The position numbers and the translations under genes are program-made. From Saccharomyces paradoxus (Eukaryota; Ascomycota; Saccharomycetes; Saccharomycetales; Saccharomycetaceae), in assembly GCF_002079055.1 (NCBI RefSeq), contig NC_047498.1:248001-312000 (forward strand): DNA of 64,000 nucleotides, in the 5' to 3' direction. Of the stretch, positions 49,124 through 60,506 are shown piece by piece (within the stretch, counting starts at the first letter, position 1; every line of letters starts with the position of its first letter). The notes beneath the pieces are model-generated. The model made no database searches. It was given only the letters and a program-made list of their open reading frames with translations, and was not told where the DNA came from.

Positions 49124-52100
49124 TTAATGCGTATCATCCAGTATCTTGACATACTGCTTTTCCGCAAGATAAACGAGCTTTTGTACGGGAATTACTGCAG
49201 TTTGATGAGTGAATTTCGGAAATTTTTTTCTATTGACCCCAAACCATTCCATAGGTGGAGTAGCGTCTCCCAGATCTCTTATTTGAGGCACTTCGATCTG
49301 TGGTTCTTCGAGTGCGATATAGTTAAACTTGGAAGCGGTTTCTTCCTTTTTGATTGATTCTTCAAGTTCCTCCTCTGTTTGTCCAAACGAAACATTTGCT
49401 ACCTGTGATCGACGAACTGCCAGTGCTTTGACATGTGTAGTCCACATTTCTTTGATAAAATTCACAGGCCCTAGATTCCACCTTACAGATATTTTGTCTG
49501 AAAAAGAGCAAGCGAAGAGATATTCTAAATTATTTGTCTTTTCTTCTTGTAAAGTCGTCATGTGAACAGCAAGTTTTGGAATATCAATGATAGTACCACC
49601 AACAATCTTAGACGCATAATGCATGTAATCATCAATGGCAATGGAGGCTCCAACTTCCTCATCTAGTTCTTCTTTCGAAGTAGAAAGTGCTGCTGAAACA
49701 TCTAGAACTTGCAGTTGTAAATCTGTCTTTAATTTTTTCCCTGAATGTGTTTCGGAACGTATAGAGACTTTGTCAATCCTTATTACTAGCACTTCCACAT
49801 CGAATAAAGATATTGGCGAAATTTGAATCTTTGAAGAGGAAATATTCACCGAAAGATCTGTTCTTAATAATTTCAATGATCTCAAAATGTCCTTGTATAA
49901 TATTGGTTGCCTAGATTCACCAGGATTCGAGTCTCTCAGCGTTTCCATATATGAAATTTTATTATCCTGCCTCATACGTACAATGGTGTTGTAGATATCC
50001 AGAATATTTGCAACAACTAATGCAGTAGAGCTGAGCATAATTTCATCTGATGAAAAAGAGACTTGTAACAAGTCGGGTAGAATCCCCTTGGCATCCTTTT
50101 CATTGTGAAGCTGGAAATGTATATTACTTATAGTGCCGATCAAGAACATATGATAATCAAAAGCAGCCTTTATTGCTATATCATCAATGTTTAGGGAGGT
50201 AGACACTAATGGATGCATATTTTTGCTCTTTTCAGGTGACCATTTGACTTCTGATAGCCAGCTTGCGTTTGCGACCTCAAACAAACCACTCAGTCTGCCT
50301 TCTGAAGTTAAGCTAATACCGTCAGTAAAAGCATGCAGTAACTGCCGCTTCTCATTATAATGATCTGTGGCTAGCCATGTCCTCTGGGTCCTTAATGAAA
50401 TCATACCGAGAGAAGGGCCCAAATCAACGTCCCCGCTGACATTGGTGAAGATTAATGTGAAACACCAGGGTATTTCTGTGCCCACATCGGAATAGTTAGT
50501 CGATGTTAACGAACTCATATCAATTTCCTTACTACTGGATCTTTGTACTGGCCGCGTGTGCAAAATGCTACTGAACCTCCATATATCCAAAAACAAATAC
50601 AAGTTCTGAAGCTGCTTCACATTGAAAAAGACGCTTAGATCAGAAACCAATCCTGTCCCATACATACTGATTACATCAGGATGTGTAAATAAAAGCGTCA
50701 AGTCCATGAAACCAACTTCGAAAGACGTACTTACTTCTCTTGAAAATATATGCTTAATGGATGCTTTTGTGTGTTCTAAAGTTAAAGAAAACTCCAGAGG
50801 CTGTTCAGAATCAAATTCATTGGTAGCCATACTGAACAAAAACGATTCAAATCCAACATCCGCTTGGACTTTAGCTTTTGGTTCACAGCTCAAGCTTAAT
50901 TGTTGCTTAGCTGACGTTAATTTGACAGCTACATCAAATTGATCCAAGAGTCGCTTATAATCAACATTCTGCGAAGAAGGCTTCGTGAAATTTGGCTTTT
51001 CGTCAGTGCTATGTTTCTTTATCATCTTTTGCAAACTTTCTGAAAACTCCATTAATAAAGGAGCACAGCCTGCGTACAACGTATTATGTGTCGGGTCGAC
51101 GGTAATTAATGTTCTGAATTTATGTGGTTTAGCCTTATCCTCATCATGCTTATATGTACAGTTTATAGTGACTACCGGACTTTTTATCTCGAAAGATGGC
51201 TCACTCTTTGTTTCAATATCTTCGTATGTGTAAACTCTAAAAACACCACCATCATACTTGAAATTTGAATTAACGGACCTAATGTTATCGAGAAAAGGAG
51301 CCAAACTATTCGAGGCACTTTCAACACTTGAGCTAGCATAAGGATTATCACTTTCCGTATGGGAATTCTCGGACACATCCAGAATATTTTTTTTTAGCTC
51401 TTGAAATGCTCGCATGGATTGTAAAGTAGACTCAATAACATCCATGAATGACGGAACAAAGTTTACATCCAGTGCCTCACCATGAAATCTAAAAAACCAA
51501 TCTTTCAGCTCACCATATCTTTTGAACCAGTAGGATATTTGCATGTTCGGTAAGAAACTTCTATTATATTTGTCCTTCTCGTTTCCTTCAGAAAAAAAGG
51601 TGCTTGAGGTACTACCATTTGCAACAGAGAAAAAAGCGTCCACGACTGTAAACTTACCAAAGTCCTTTTCATATGCTGAAAACAATCTATTATAACCTAA
51701 AATTAACCCAGGATCGGAGCCTGCTCCATACTGGAATATCCAGCCGATACAAAATTTGTAGGACAGAATGTGTATAGAACGGAAATTTATGGGCATTTCT
51801 TTTGGTTTATCACTTTTACCGGTGAACATTTTGATGTTCCAAATATTGGGAGCATGGCGTCTTGAATAGTAATGACTCAGATCTAATAATTTATGCGCAC
51901 CCCACATTAGTCTTAATAAAGAATCAGGAGATAAGCAGACCCTGAAATGGGAACTTTCCACTTGGAAGGACTGCTCCGTATCAACCGTTCGTTGTAGGGT
52001 GGATACTTTTATAGAAAAGTCGAGTAATTTCGAAAGACCAATGGGTAGTGACCGCTCTTTTATCAAAAATAAGATGTTCTCGATAGAAAACTGTCCTGTC

Positions 52101-55100
52101 ACTTTGGTTTCTTCCGGCAGCATACCGTTATTCGTATTGGTTAGCGAAAGTAGAAGCATGTGTAATTCAAATACGAAATATGTGGAAGCCACTGGCACGA
52201 GAATACCAAAATAACTAATACTAGTATCTAATGTCCAGTTTATCATTATTGAAGGTGCTTGCTTCTCTTTTTTTGGTAAGTCTGAACTAAAAAATAAAGG
52301 CTTCAAGGAACTCAAAAGATTAATACCCTGAGAAGCAAGCTTCTCATCTTGTAAAAAACTGTTCACAATACGACGCGGTTCCGAAAAGGTTAACTTTATC
52401 ATAGATATTGAAATGTCAACATTTATCAACGAGTAGCCTTCTCTAGAAATTCCTCCTTTAATTTCGATATCGCCAAAAGAAAACCTCAAGTATTGCTCCT
52501 TGGTCTGATGCGATGTCATGAAAAAATCAGTATCCCATATGCTTAGCAAAATCTCATTTGAACCGAATTTGTTAAAATAGATATCGAGCTGTTTTGCTTC
52601 GTGACGGATATAAAATGGCGAGAGGGGCATAATTTCAGAACTGACGTTTGAAAAATAACATGACAGGACTGTATTAATCTTTTGCCCAACAAATTGGGAC
52701 TTTTTCTTTGATTTGGGCTTAAACTTTATACGCTCTTTAATCCTCAGCACACTTTCCCTAATTTCAGTAATAGCGGTTACTAACTGTTCTGTAGAACTCA
52801 TTGCTCTAAAATGAAGATCTGCACACTGGTTATTTATAAGAATCGTAGGCTTATGTGACCATGCCTCAGTAGTGGCTAGAATTGAAAAATCGCGCAGTTG
52901 AGCTTCTCCCAAAATAACAGATGCCTGCTTTAACCACACTTCTGATTTCTGAGAAAATATAACCAATGAACCCGCTTGACTAGTCGAATCTTTTAGATTT
53001 TCCCATAGTAAACTAACTCTACCTCCAACTGTTCTGCTCATGAGCTTCGTTTGGTCCATCACCAGTTGCAATTCACTTTTTTCCACTAGTAGAACGGTGT
53101 TCATTTTAAATTGCTTTGATAGCTCCGTTTTTGGATCACTTTTATCATCTTCGCCTACTGCCGCAACAAGTGGAATGAGATCTTGCAATTTAAGCAATCT
53201 ATCACTAAATTTTCCTTTTACTGAACCTACTCTCCCCGTAATTTCGATAGTCTCTTCTCGATTTAAGGGTAAGCTTGTTACAGGAGGTGTCAAATCCACT
53301 ACTAAGTTTGCATCCGCAACAACAAAATTATGTTCAACCTCATATCCCTCACCATAAACAGTAAGGTAAAATGATCCCATAGTACACTTCAATAATTTTT
53401 TGATCAAATTTTGTTTATGCTTTTCATTGTCTGCTGGAAATAATTTACCGTATATATATGACCTTGCGACATCTGAGAACTCCCAATTTCTCCAAGTCGA
53501 AAATACAGACATGAAGATATTTTTGGCGTCTTTGTCAGAGGTGTATTTCCTCTCTTTCAGCACCTTGTCGATGTTGCTTTGCCAATCACCAGGAAGGTAC
53601 GTTAATATATGCCTTAGACGCGTAATAATCTTCCAACTACGATTCTCACGCACATGTCCTTTAGAAAGTCTCATAATAAAGGCAGGTTTTGTTATGACGT
53701 AAGGGTCATGACTAATTTGATAATATTCGCTTGCGGCTGTAAGTTTTGAAATCAGTTCTGTCTTTGAATTACTTCTGGTGTTCTGAATGGAATGGAAGGA
53801 GGTGAAAACCTCCTGAATAAGATTTGCTTGGTCACTACAGTACTCAAAGAGCCACTCCATTTGAGATTCATCTATGGTAATATCTGATGACGTCAAGTTT
53901 AAGGAATTAACCTGTCTATCTTCTGTGGAGGACCATACTTCGAATCCCTCAAGGCCCAGCGATAGTGCAGGGGGGCGATCTTCAGACAACTCTGGATTTT
54001 TTTTCTGATTGACAGTCACTCTGACAGTTTTTACCCTTGCTAAAGCTGCCACCTCTAATAATTTATTTGCTCGGTTTTTCTCGAGAGATTTTTCACTCAT
54101 TTGATAATCAATACGATCCAAGTAGAGTTCGAAACCTTCCTCACCTGTTTCTTGCCAAATTAAATTTAAATAAGCAATGTGGATATCAATGTTCGAAATA
54201 GAAGTAATCCCTTCTTGAAGGTTGCTTAATCGTTTCACAATTCCAATTTCAATATCGTCCAAGACCTGCACCATGTTTTCAGAATAAAGCTGTTCTAGTA
54301 AACTCTTGGCGAAAATAAAAAGCAGCGGGTCAACATCCAAGAGAATATATGAAACATCAACAACATAGTTGTCCCTTTCGTGATTTCTGTCTTCTGTAAA
54401 AGCAATAGGTTTGAAGCTTGAGGGATCCGCTTCTTCGTCGTTGTCGTCTTCAGTGAAACTAGCTCCCGAAGGCCCAATAGTTGATGGAGTTTCTGTGAAT
54501 AAGTTCTTGAATGGATTTGTAGTCTCCAGAAGGGTAGCATACTCGCCCACAATATCTTCAATGATATAATCTATAGTATCAGGCAAAGTAGGAAGAGGTA
54601 AAGTTGGAATAGACGAGGATGGTGCTATAGCCCCGTACAGGTTTTGATATGTATCTGAATCTTGGTAAAACAGCGGAAGGAGAAAAGGGCACCTATGGTA
54701 GGGCGAATCGTGGATTGTTATGTATCTGCGCTGTTCTGATCTTTTTTTATCGATATCCTTGTATTGCTCAAAATTTGTGAATCTTAACTTTGTTTCAAAT
54801 TTGAGAAATGATGTATCTACGCCATCACCCATTACGCAATTCAAAGAAATCGTCAATTTTGGAACTTTTACGTCTATTCTTTGTGAATATTTTTCATTTT
54901 CAAAATCAATCAAGGTAAACAATATGGATTCAGCGCTAATAACTGACTGAGATTTCATTACTGGATCTTTAAGGCTTATTCTTATTTTTTCAACGTGCAC
55001 GGTTAATGAAGTCATATCATCAATGGTCTCCGTATCGTATAATAATATATTTTCCAAGTCATTGTAGCCAAAGCCTATCTTGTAAAAGGAATTAAAGAAT

Positions 55101-58000
55101 CCCTTTATAAATTCAATGTCTGAATCAATGCTCAAATCACCGAGATTGATGTCCCACTGACAAAAGTAGGTGGGCTCTGTAGGCGGTAGTCCGTACATCC
55201 TGTGTCCATGAATGGTGAGGTCTGAAAGCGATCCGTGCTCTTGTTCATCGGCACCATTATTACGGCGTATCAAATCAAACACTTCATTTATTTGTTTTGA
55301 AGCGTGCCGTTTTATCGAAGTCCCGTTGAGAACTGCCATTATGTCCATATAATAATTGCAACTTCTAAAATCCACGACAAGTTCCGCAAAATGCAGTGCA
55401 ATACATGGATTAAAACTATAAATTGTTTCTGGTAATATTAAAGCACCATCCCAAACCGAAAATGTGAACCAAATATCAGTCTCGTTCGTTGTCCTTTTCA
55501 AATCTGATCTTTTCACAGGACCTTTATCTTCAAAATCATTTTTTAAGCTGCTATTCTGATACCCTGAATCTACAGTAGATGCCAAATCCATCACTGAACT
55601 CTTAGTAGTTACGTCTCCGACCTCCCTGGCACCAAGGACGCCTGTGTACTCTTCAGAAGTCACAAAATTGAAAAATTCACCGAAGTAATTCATCTTTACG
55701 TTTGTTAAATATCTCATGACAAACCCATAGCAGTGAAGCACAGTACTGTTACTTGTACACTCTATGACTAGTGTATCAACATTATCAATATCTAACTCGG
55801 AATAGAGAAGGTAAGAACCTTTAATTGTAAAGTCGTATGCTCTTCCCACTTCTTTATGTTTCATAAACTCGTTTAAAGTGTTCCAAGGGGGAGTATTTAA
55901 CATCATCCTGAACATTGGAGTTGAGATTTCGTAGGACATATCTGTGTATGTCCCCAAAATGCTTTCACGGGGTACCGTGACATCAATAGCAAGTTTATCA
56001 CCATGAAGTGACAAATAGCAATTTTCGTTAAAATCCAACGGATTGTTAACAATATTGTGATCATTGACGTTTAAATAAATAGAATATCCTTCCATTTCCC
56101 AGTTGACCTTGTATACAAATGGCCTAAAAAGTTCATAAGGCGTAGGGTCACCAGCGGAAAAGTCAGAAAGCGTATCCGCAACTAAAGTTATATGCTCTCG
56201 TAGCAAAAAAGCTTCCAGTTGCTCTGACTTCATATTAATTATCCATATTGCTTTGCTATTCCAACCTAATGGATATCCAATATCCCCATCGATATCGAAT
56301 ACCTTACTTTTTAATAAAATGTCGTGATTAACACTTGACCTAATTTCGGTTTCCACGAAATGAACATGAAAATTATTCTGAAAACCTTGCACCGTGGGAC
56401 ACACACTTATATTGAAATTTGCATAGGTGTCCTTACAAAATCGGAGGTCCATCCACCCAAATGGCCTATACTCTTCACTGGTTTCTTTGTAGTGTTGCAA
56501 GAATTCAGGGTCTTTGCTACTTTCCCTCGTTGGTATACGCCAAGTAGTATCTTCCATTATTGAAATATTCATTCTGAAAAGTGTATATATTCTTCTCGAA
56601 CCTGGTGGTAGTTTCTTTATAGGTTTGGCTGTTCTTGATACTACAGGTGATAAAACTCTCTGCAGATGACTGACTTGTCTTTGAGCCCAAGGTCCGTAAC
56701 AGATGGACCCTCCATGAATCTGAACATCTAAAGCAAAGTCTGGAGGTGCCCCGTTATTGCCTACGTCCGGTCCATCAATATCGGGTATCGTTGGATGCGC
56801 ACCATGTGGCACGACACCTGGAACATCCACATCATATGCAATTGTGACCTTTGGACATTTTAAAATTGATGTAAATTTAGCATATTCATGATTCGTCAAA
56901 TCGAATTCAACATCATCTAAATCGCTCGCTTTAGCGTCGCCTGGAGCAGCTTTATAAAGAGATAACCCTTTCCATTTATGATAGAAATTGTCGTCTGATG
57001 GGCCTGCGTTTTTTTTTTTCTGTTTCGATACAACAGGCTTGGTTACTATCTGTAGGACTCGTACAAACGTTTTCCATAATTTTGAAACTTTTCCTCTATC
57101 TATCTTGAATTTCAATCCAATAGCATCGTCGTAACCAATATTTTGTTTGATGGAAATTTCAAAGTTCTTAAATTCCATTTGTGTTTTATTTCTGTACAAG
57201 TCTAATCGCTCCTTAGGAGGCAAGACATCTATTATGCCTTTACCACTTTCATAACTTAAAATCATAACAGATGGTGTGAATTTATTTCCTAACAATAAGG
57301 AACCGCGACTGAATTTAAGTTCAATCGGTAAAAACATCAGAAGCTTTGGATGTTTGCCGATATCTGTTTCTTGGTAATCCCTATCATTGATTATTGATTC
57401 ATCGGAGTTTGTTGTATAGGCGGATTCGCTTAGATCTTCATCTAATTTATCAGCGCTGCTTCCATCGCTAAAAGGTTCAGGAAAAGAATGCTCATTGAGG
57501 TATTTCTCAAATTTATCTCGTTCATCTTTGGATAGTAAGTTTATAACGTTATCGTACGCTACTGTTCTATTGTAAATAAAAATTTCTAAACCTTCGCATT
57601 CTAAGGAAATTTTGCACGGAAGCTTTACGTTTTTGCCAGAAGAAGACTTGTCATTATCTATTAATTCTGCTTTTCTGCAATTTAAAAGCCAGTATTTCCA
57701 TGTTAAACTACCCTCTAAGACCGAAATTGTATAATCTTTGTGTATCACGGAAAGATTTTTAAAATGTATTCGACCACCTAGCAAGGAGACACGAAGTGTC
57801 TCAACATTTATCTTGATTTTCGCTCGCTTCCATAGTAGCCATTCTAATATAAAACTTACAAGGTATGCATAGATTCTTCCCATGTAGAATATCATTGTCA
57901 AACATGCCACCACCGTGAGAATCCAATCTACTAAAAAAACCCAGCTAAAGTCCTTTTGGTGTGTCAACGGAACACCACGTAATTGCGAAATAGCTTCCAT
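49124..58000 (-). CDS. CSF1: Csf1, giant bridge-like lipid transfer protein
   Basis: Very large protein (2958 residues) of the BLTP1/Tweek/KIAA1109 family, thought to carry phospholipids along a hydrophobic groove made of repeating beta-groove (RBG) modules at ER contact sites. It is needed for lipid homeostasis, GPI-anchor supply and cold/low-glucose fermentation. The first ATG on the minus strand (codon 57998-58000) gives the S. cerevisiae length. The three codons before it are open without ATG. A single hydrophobic anchor lies at about 20-55, followed by the conserved KINVETLRVSLLGGRIHFKN start of the RBG repeats. It is divergent from GAA1, a GPI transamidase gene. Confidence 0.96.
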   Translation of the reverse strand: MEAISQLRGVPLTHQKDFSWVFLVDWILTVVACLTMIFYMGRIYAYLVSFILEWLLWKRAKIKINVETLRVSLLGGRIHFKNLSVIHKDYTISVLEGSLTWKYWLLNCRKAELIDNDKSSSGKNVKLPCKISLECEGLEIFIYNRTVAYDNVINLLSKDERDKFEKYLNEHSFPEPFSDGSSADKLDEDLSESAYTTNSDESIINDRDYQETDIGKHPKLLMFLPIELKFSRGSLLLGNKFTPSVMILSYESGKGIIDVLPPKERLDLYRNKTQMEFKNFEISIKQNIGYDDAIGLKFKIDRGKVSKLWKTFVRVLQIVTKPVVSKQKKKNAGPSDDNFYHKWKGLSLYKAAPGDAKASDLDDVEFDLTNHEYAKFTSILKCPKVTIAYDVDVPGVVPHGAHPTIPDIDGPDVGNNGAPPDFALDVQIHGGSICYGPWAQRQVSHLQRVLSPVVSRTAKPIKKLPPGSRRIYTLFRMNISIMEDTTWRIPTRESSKDPEFLQHYKETSEEYRPFGWMDLRFCKDTYANFNISVCPTVQGFQNNFHVHFVETEIRSSVNHDILLKSKVFDIDGDIGYPLGWNSKAIWIINMKSEQLEAFLLREHITLVADTLSDFSAGDPTPYELFRPFVYKVNWEMEGYSIYLNVNDHNIVNNPLDFNENCYLSLHGDKLAIDVTVPRESILGTYTDMSYEISTPMFRMMLNTPPWNTLNEFMKHKEVGRAYDFTIKGSYLLYSELDIDNVDTLVIECTSNSTVLHCYGFVMRYLTNVKMNYFGEFFNFVTSEEYTGVLGAREVGDVTTKSSVMDLASTVDSGYQNSSLKNDFEDKGPVKRSDLKRTTNETDIWFTFSVWDGALILPETIYSFNPCIALHFAELVVDFRSCNYYMDIMAVLNGTSIKRHASKQINEVFDLIRRNNGADEQEHGSLSDLTIHGHRMYGLPPTEPTYFCQWDINLGDLSIDSDIEFIKGFFNSFYKIGFGYNDLENILLYDTETIDDMTSLTVHVEKIRISLKDPVMKSQSVISAESILFTLIDFENEKYSQRIDVKVPKLTISLNCVMGDGVDTSFLKFETKLRFTNFEQYKDIDKKRSEQRRYITIHDSPYHRCPFLLPLFYQDSDTYQNLYGAIAPSSSIPTLPLPTLPDTIDYIIEDIVGEYATLLETTNPFKNLFTETPSTIGPSGASFTEDDNDEEADPSSFKPIAFTEDRNHERDNYVVDVSYILLDVDPLLFIFAKSLLEQLYSENMVQVLDDIEIGIVKRLSNLQEGITSISNIDIHIAYLNLIWQETGEEGFELYLDRIDYQMSEKSLEKNRANKLLEVAALARVKTVRVTVNQKKNPELSEDRPPALSLGLEGFEVWSSTEDRQVNSLNLTSSDITIDESQMEWLFEYCSDQANLIQEVFTSFHSIQNTRSNSKTELISKLTAASEYYQISHDPYVITKPAFIMRLSKGHVRENRSWKIITRLRHILTYLPGDWQSNIDKVLKERKYTSDKDAKNIFMSVFSTWRNWEFSDVARSYIYGKLFPADNEKHKQNLIKKLLKCTMGSFYLTVYGEGYEVEHNFVVADANLVVDLTPPVTSLPLNREETIEITGRVGSVKGKFSDRLLKLQDLIPLVAAVGEDDKSDPKTELSKQFKMNTVLLVEKSELQLVMDQTKLMSRTVGGRVSLLWENLKDSTSQAGSLVIFSQKSEVWLKQASVILGEAQLRDFSILATTEAWSHKPTILINNQCADLHFRAMSSTEQLVTAITEIRESVLRIKERIKFKPKSKKKSQFVGQKINTVLSCYFSNVSSEIMPLSPFYIRHEAKQLDIYFNKFGSNEILLSIWDTDFFMTSHQTKEQYLRFSFGDIEIKGGISREGYSLINVDISISMIKLTFSEPRRIVNSFLQDEKLASQGINLLSSLKPLFFSSDLPKKEKQAPSIMINWTLDTSISYFGILVPVASTYFVFELHMLLLSLTNTNNGMLPEETKVTGQFSIENILFLIKERSLPIGLSKLLDFSIKVSTLQRTVDTEQSFQVESSHFRVCLSPDSLLRLMWGAHKLLDLSHYYSRRHAPNIWNIKMFTGKSDKPKEMPINFRSIHILSYKFCIGWIFQYGAGSDPGLILGYNRLFSAYEKDFGKFTVVDAFFSVANGSTSSTFFSEGNEKDKYNRSFLPNMQISYWFKRYGELKDWFFRFHGEALDVNFVPSFMDVIESTLQSMRAFQELKKNILDVSENSHTESDNPYASSSVESASNSLAPFLDNIRSVNSNFKYDGGVFRVYTYEDIETKSEPSFEIKSPVVTINCTYKHDEDKAKPHKFRTLITVDPTHNTLYAGCAPLLMEFSESLQKMIKKHSTDEKPNFTKPSSQNVDYKRLLDQFDVAVKLTSAKQQLSLSCEPKAKVQADVGFESFLFSMATNEFDSEQPLEFSLTLEHTKASIKHIFSREVSTSFEVGFMDLTLLFTHPDVISMYGTGLVSDLSVFFNVKQLQNLYLFLDIWRFSSILHTRPVQRSSSKEIDMSSLTSTNYSDVGTEIPWCFTLIFTNVSGDVDLGPSLGMISLRTQRTWLATDHYNEKRQLLHAFTDGISLTSEGRLSGLFEVANASWLSEVKWSPEKSKNMHPLVSTSLNIDDIAIKAAFDYHMFLIGTISNIHFQLHNEKDAKGILPDLLQVSFSSDEIMLSSTALVVANILDIYNTIVRMRQDNKISYMETLRDSNPGESRQPILYKDILRSLKLLRTDLSVNISSSKIQISPISLFDVEVLVIRIDKVSIRSETHSGKKLKTDLQLQVLDVSAALSTSKEELDEEVGASIAIDDYMHYASKIVGGTIIDIPKLAVHMTTLQEEKTNNLEYLFACSFSDKISVRWNLGPVNFIKEMWTTHVKALAVRRSQVANVSFGQTEEELEESIKKEETASKFNYIALEEPQIEVPQIRDLGDATPPMEWFGVNRKKFPKFTHQTAVIPVQKLVYLAEKQYVKILDDTH

Positions 58001-58370
58001 GCTTGCCAACTTATTACCGTCAATAGAAGACTTGGGTCAAGTGGACTTGATGGGTACTATTCTTCTTTTTTTGAAAAGAGCACTGCGTAAATAATGTAGC
58101 TGCAAAATTTTGAATACCCTGTAGCCAAGTAAGGATGAAGCTCAAAGCAGTGCCAACAGCTTTATGATATGGAGTTTGGCTTCCGTTTATTAGAATATCG
58201 ATCGCCATCCCTACGAAGTTATTGAGAACGCATCGTGAAACTCTCACCTTAATGCCAGCGGTAGAAAAAAAAATCATCAACAATACACGTCGGCTACCTT
58301 AAGAAAGAAATGACGATTGCTGTCCTATAAGAGCACTTGACGGACCAAAGACGCGAATAATATAGTGAAG
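58001..58370. promoter_or_regulatory. Divergent CSF1/GAA1 promoter region
   Basis: 370 bp between the two start codons. A T-rich tract lies near 58064-58072. I recognised no TATA box or factor site and no additional gene. Confidence 0.4.
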
Positions 58371-60215
58371 ATGGCCTTATTGGAGAAGTTGCATCGAAAG
58401 ATTGTTGATATGGGGCTTGTCCCGCGTATAATCGCCTTATTGCCAGTTATTTCCATGCTATGCGCCCTCTTTGGGTTCATTTCTATCGCTATTCTGCCTA
58501 TGGATGGACAGTACAGAAGAACGTACATTTCTGAGAATGCATTAATGCCTTCACAAGCGTACAGTTACTTTAGAGAATCCGAATGGAACATTTTGAGGGG
58601 CTATCGCTCTCAAATTAAAGAAATGGTAAACATGACTTCTATGGAGAGAAACAATTTGATGGGTTCCTGGTTGCAAGAATTCGGTACCAAGACTGCTATC
58701 TATGAAAATGAACAATATGGAGAAACTTTGTACGGTGTAATGCACGCTCCCAGGGGTGATGGGACAGAAGCGATGGTGCTTGCTGTTCCATGGTTCAATT
58801 CAGATGATGAATTCAATGTTGGTGGCGCAGCTTTGGGGGTGTCCTTAGCCAGATTTTTCTCACGTTGGCCAGTATGGTCTAAGAATATAATCGTTGTGTT
58901 TAGCGAAAACCCCCGTGCAGCTTTAAGATCATGGGTTGAGGCATACCATACTTCTCTAGATTTAACTGGTGGTTCCATTGAAGCTGCCGTGGTGGTGGAT
59001 TATTCAAGTACAGAAGACTTCTTTGAGTATGTGGAAATTTCCTACGATGGTTTAAATGGTGAGCTGCCCAATTTAGATCTTGTCAACATTGCTATATCCA
59101 TTACAGAACATGAAGGTATGAAAGTTTCTTTGCACGGTCTACCCCATGATCAGTTGACTAATAATAATTTCTGGTCGAGATTGAAGATACTATGCCTAGG
59201 AATAAGGGATTGGGCGTTATCGGGTGTTAAGAATCCTCATGGTAACGAGGCATTCAGCGGTTGGAGAATTCAATCTGTAACCTTGAAAGCACACGGAAAC
59301 AGCGGTCATGATATTACTACATTTGGACGTATACCGGAGGCAATGTTTCGTTCCATTAATAATCTTTTGGAGAAATTCCACCAATCGTTTTTCTTTTATC
59401 TGTTATTAGCACCACGCCAGTTCGTATCCATTAGTAGTTATTTACCAAGTGCTGTGGCTTTATCAGTAGCATTCGCTGTAAGTTCATTAAATGCATTTAT
59501 AAACAATTCCTATGCAAGTATATCCTTATTTTCCGAGTATAATTTGGTGGCGTTGTTGGTTTGGTTCGTATCGTTGGTTATATCATTTATTGTTTCACAA
59601 GCGTTTCTTTTAATACCTTCATCAGGATTATTGATGATAATTAGCATGGCATCTTGCTTCCTACCTTTAATATTCTCCAAAAAAGTTCACATATCAGAAC
59701 CACTATCATATAGATTGAAAAATGTTGCATTTTTATATTTCAGTTTGGTTTCAACATCTCTGCTGATGATAAACTTTGCCATGGCTTTACTGATCGGCAC
59801 ATTGGCATTTCCTATGACATTTGTGAAGACTACTGTTGAAAGTTCTAGCGAACACGAAGTGGCAGCTCAGCTCTCTATCCCAATAAAAACTGAGCCTAAG
59901 GATGAGATAGAGCTCATCGATAGTCATGAAGATACAATGCCGGCAAAGCCTCAACAACAAAGACAAAAACTAAAGAACTTACTACTATTGCTGTTAACAA
60001 ACCCATTTATTTCAATAACCCTATTCGGACTTTTTTTTGATGATGAATTCAACGGATTTGATGTAATAAACAAATTAGTTTCAGCATGGTTAGACTTGAA
60101 ATGTTGGAGTTGGTTTGTCCTTTGTATAGGTTGGCTGCCATGTTGGCTATTGATATTAGCGTCATCTTTTGATTCTAAACCTGTTGTAGTAAAGTCAAAA
60201 GAAAAGCAAAGTTAG
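58371..60215 (+). CDS. GAA1: GPI transamidase subunit Gaa1
   Basis: Subunit of the ER GPI transamidase (Gpi8, Gpi16, Gpi17, Gab1), which attaches GPI anchors to proteins. The ATG at 58371 gives 614 residues, the S. cerevisiae length. GTG-AAG precede it in frame but no earlier ATG. A transmembrane helix near 20-43 is followed by a large lumenal domain related to M28 metallopeptidases (about 50-345), including the LAVPWFNSDDEFNVGGAALGV region and the AHGNSGHDITTFGR segment. Six or more C-terminal hydrophobic segments follow. The loop at about 490-530 is acidic and Gln-rich. Confidence 0.96.
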   Translation: MALLEKLHRKIVDMGLVPRIIALLPVISMLCALFGFISIAILPMDGQYRRTYISENALMPSQAYSYFRESEWNILRGYRSQIKEMVNMTSMERNNLMGSWLQEFGTKTAIYENEQYGETLYGVMHAPRGDGTEAMVLAVPWFNSDDEFNVGGAALGVSLARFFSRWPVWSKNIIVVFSENPRAALRSWVEAYHTSLDLTGGSIEAAVVVDYSSTEDFFEYVEISYDGLNGELPNLDLVNIAISITEHEGMKVSLHGLPHDQLTNNNFWSRLKILCLGIRDWALSGVKNPHGNEAFSGWRIQSVTLKAHGNSGHDITTFGRIPEAMFRSINNLLEKFHQSFFFYLLLAPRQFVSISSYLPSAVALSVAFAVSSLNAFINNSYASISLFSEYNLVALLVWFVSLVISFIVSQAFLLIPSSGLLMIISMASCFLPLIFSKKVHISEPLSYRLKNVAFLYFSLVSTSLLMINFAMALLIGTLAFPMTFVKTTVESSSEHEVAAQLSIPIKTEPKDEIELIDSHEDTMPAKPQQQRQKLKNLLLLLLTNPFISITLFGLFFDDEFNGFDVINKLVSAWLDLKCWSWFVLCIGWLPCWLLILASSFDSKPVVVKSKEKQS

Positions 60216-60506
60216 GTACCATTGGTCAAAAGTAAATGATGAACGAGTATTCAAACAACACAGGTTGACTTTATACACAGAAAGATTAAAAATAGAAGCG
60301 AAAATGAGAGAATGAAATGATATATTAACACAAGTATGTATTAGATAAAAACATTAGTATTGATGGAAACATGGCATAGAGAAGCGGAGATGCAATAATA
60401 ACAAATAACTGTATATGTAAGGCATGAAAAAAAGGAATGATCACATTACTCTTATACTAAATTAGCTATTTAAATGTTTGTTGTAGGCTATTCTACCCTC
60501 TTTTAT

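Noticed and set aside
58020-58283. 87-codon minus-strand frame in the CSF1/GAA1 spacer
   Set aside because: It occupies the divergent promoter and has no resemblance to known proteins; no gene is known at this place in Saccharomyces.
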